From Tissierellia bacterium (lineage in GTDB: Bacteria; Bacillota_A; Clostridia; Tissierellales; Peptoniphilaceae): a DNA stretch of 5,753 nt. Under the pieces are notes generated by a model. It was not told the DNA's origin and ran no database searches. It saw only the letters and a program-made list of their open reading frames with translations. This document shows positions 5,398-5,753 of the stretch, piece after piece. How positions within the stretch are numbered: position 1 is the stretch's first letter; the number at the start of each line of letters is the position of its first letter. The stretch is taken from the NCBI GenBank assembly GCA_012513395.1, contig JAAZCH010000302.1, positions 1 through 5,753 of the forward strand. The letters run 5' to 3'. The position numbers were made by a program, and so were the translations under genes.

Positions 5398-5753
5398 ATG
5401 TTAAATATATTGAGATTGATAAACTTCATTCTATGGGATAATTTTTTGATTTTTATATTCTTAGGAATGGGAGCTTACTTTACGATAATAACAAAGTTCA
5501 TACAAATAAGAAAACTTCCCTTTGCAATAAAACAGCTAATTCGTAAAGATTCTAGCGATAAAGCAGCAGGTACAATATCCCCCTTACAAGCTTTATATAT
5601 GGCTTTATCCAGTTGTGTAGGAAATGGAAATATCGTAGGAGTAGCAACTTCCATAGCTTCTGGCGGACCAGGTGCCGTATTTTGGATGTAGATTGCTGCA
5701 TTTTTGGGTGCTGCGACAAAATATTCTGAGATTCTCCTTGGAATAAAATATAG
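5398..5753 (+). pseudogene. AGCS-family sodium:alanine symporter, 5' part, with in-frame TAG
   Basis: This is the start of an amino acid carrier protein of the alanine/glycine:cation symporter family (AlsT/DagA type), which takes up alanine or glycine with Na+ at the membrane. Family landmarks are clear: GAYFTIITKFIQIRKL (25-40), the loop TISPLQALYMALSSCVGNGN (59-78), GVATSIASGGPGAVFWM (81-97). Codon 98 is TAG (5689-5691), where relatives have Trp in FWMW. The same frame then continues with family-like sequence (IAAFLGAATKYSEILLGIKY) to the window edge. One G-to-A change of TGG explains it. As read, only 97 residues would be made, too short to transport. The ATG at 5398 follows AAGGG by nine bases and lies 16 bp after the DeoR stop with no terminator between, so co-transcription is likely. 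The rest of the gene lies outside the window. A sequencing error or stop readthrough is the alternative. Confidence 0.82.

Overview
The window is AT-rich, with strong AGGAGG-type ribosome-binding sites, near-consensus sigma-A promoters and a tRNA-sensing T-box leader. This points to a low-GC Gram-positive bacterium (Bacillota), most likely an anaerobic clostridium- or Tissierellia-like organism. I cannot name the genus from sequence alone. The content is ordinary chromosomal housekeeping and transport; I see no mobile element, CRISPR array, rRNA or tRNA.

Layout from left to right. Bases 1-255 hold no complete gene. They carry a good leftward promoter (146-174) serving a gene beyond the left edge, and a weak hairpin (216-240). 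Bases 256-1575 (minus) encode a divergent NhaC-family membrane antiporter. Bases 1576-1865 are a two-way regulatory region. On the minus side is the antiporter promoter, whose -10 box and start site lie inside a 21-bp perfect inverted repeat. On the plus side is a perfect consensus promoter followed by a compact T-box leader for tyrS. Bases 1866-3095 (plus) encode tyrosyl-tRNA synthetase, closed by a long, almost certainly bidirectional terminator (3103-3143).

Bases 3145-4439 (minus) are a 12-TM-type MFS transporter broken by a frameshift at about 4104. Bases 4440-4622 are a divergent control region with promoters both ways and two sets of short direct repeats. Bases 4623-5381 (plus) encode an intact DeoR-family repressor. 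From 5398 to the right edge runs the start of an AGCS-family sodium:amino-acid symporter, with an in-frame TAG exactly where the family has a conserved tryptophan.

How the parts fit. Uncharged tRNA-Tyr is expected to bind the leader and allow tyrS transcription. The neighbouring NhaC-family carrier may feed the same need for tyrosine, but that is inference from position only. The DeoR protein probably controls the divergent MFS gene, and possibly itself and the symporter 16 bp downstream. Both transporters flanking the intact repressor carry a single inactivating lesion. This is either decay of a small transport regulon or base-level errors in the assembly.

The most unusual items are the compact T-box without an obvious conventional terminator, the large dyad on the antiporter promoter, and the paired lesions around the DeoR gene. 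I did not find a convincing wholly new system.
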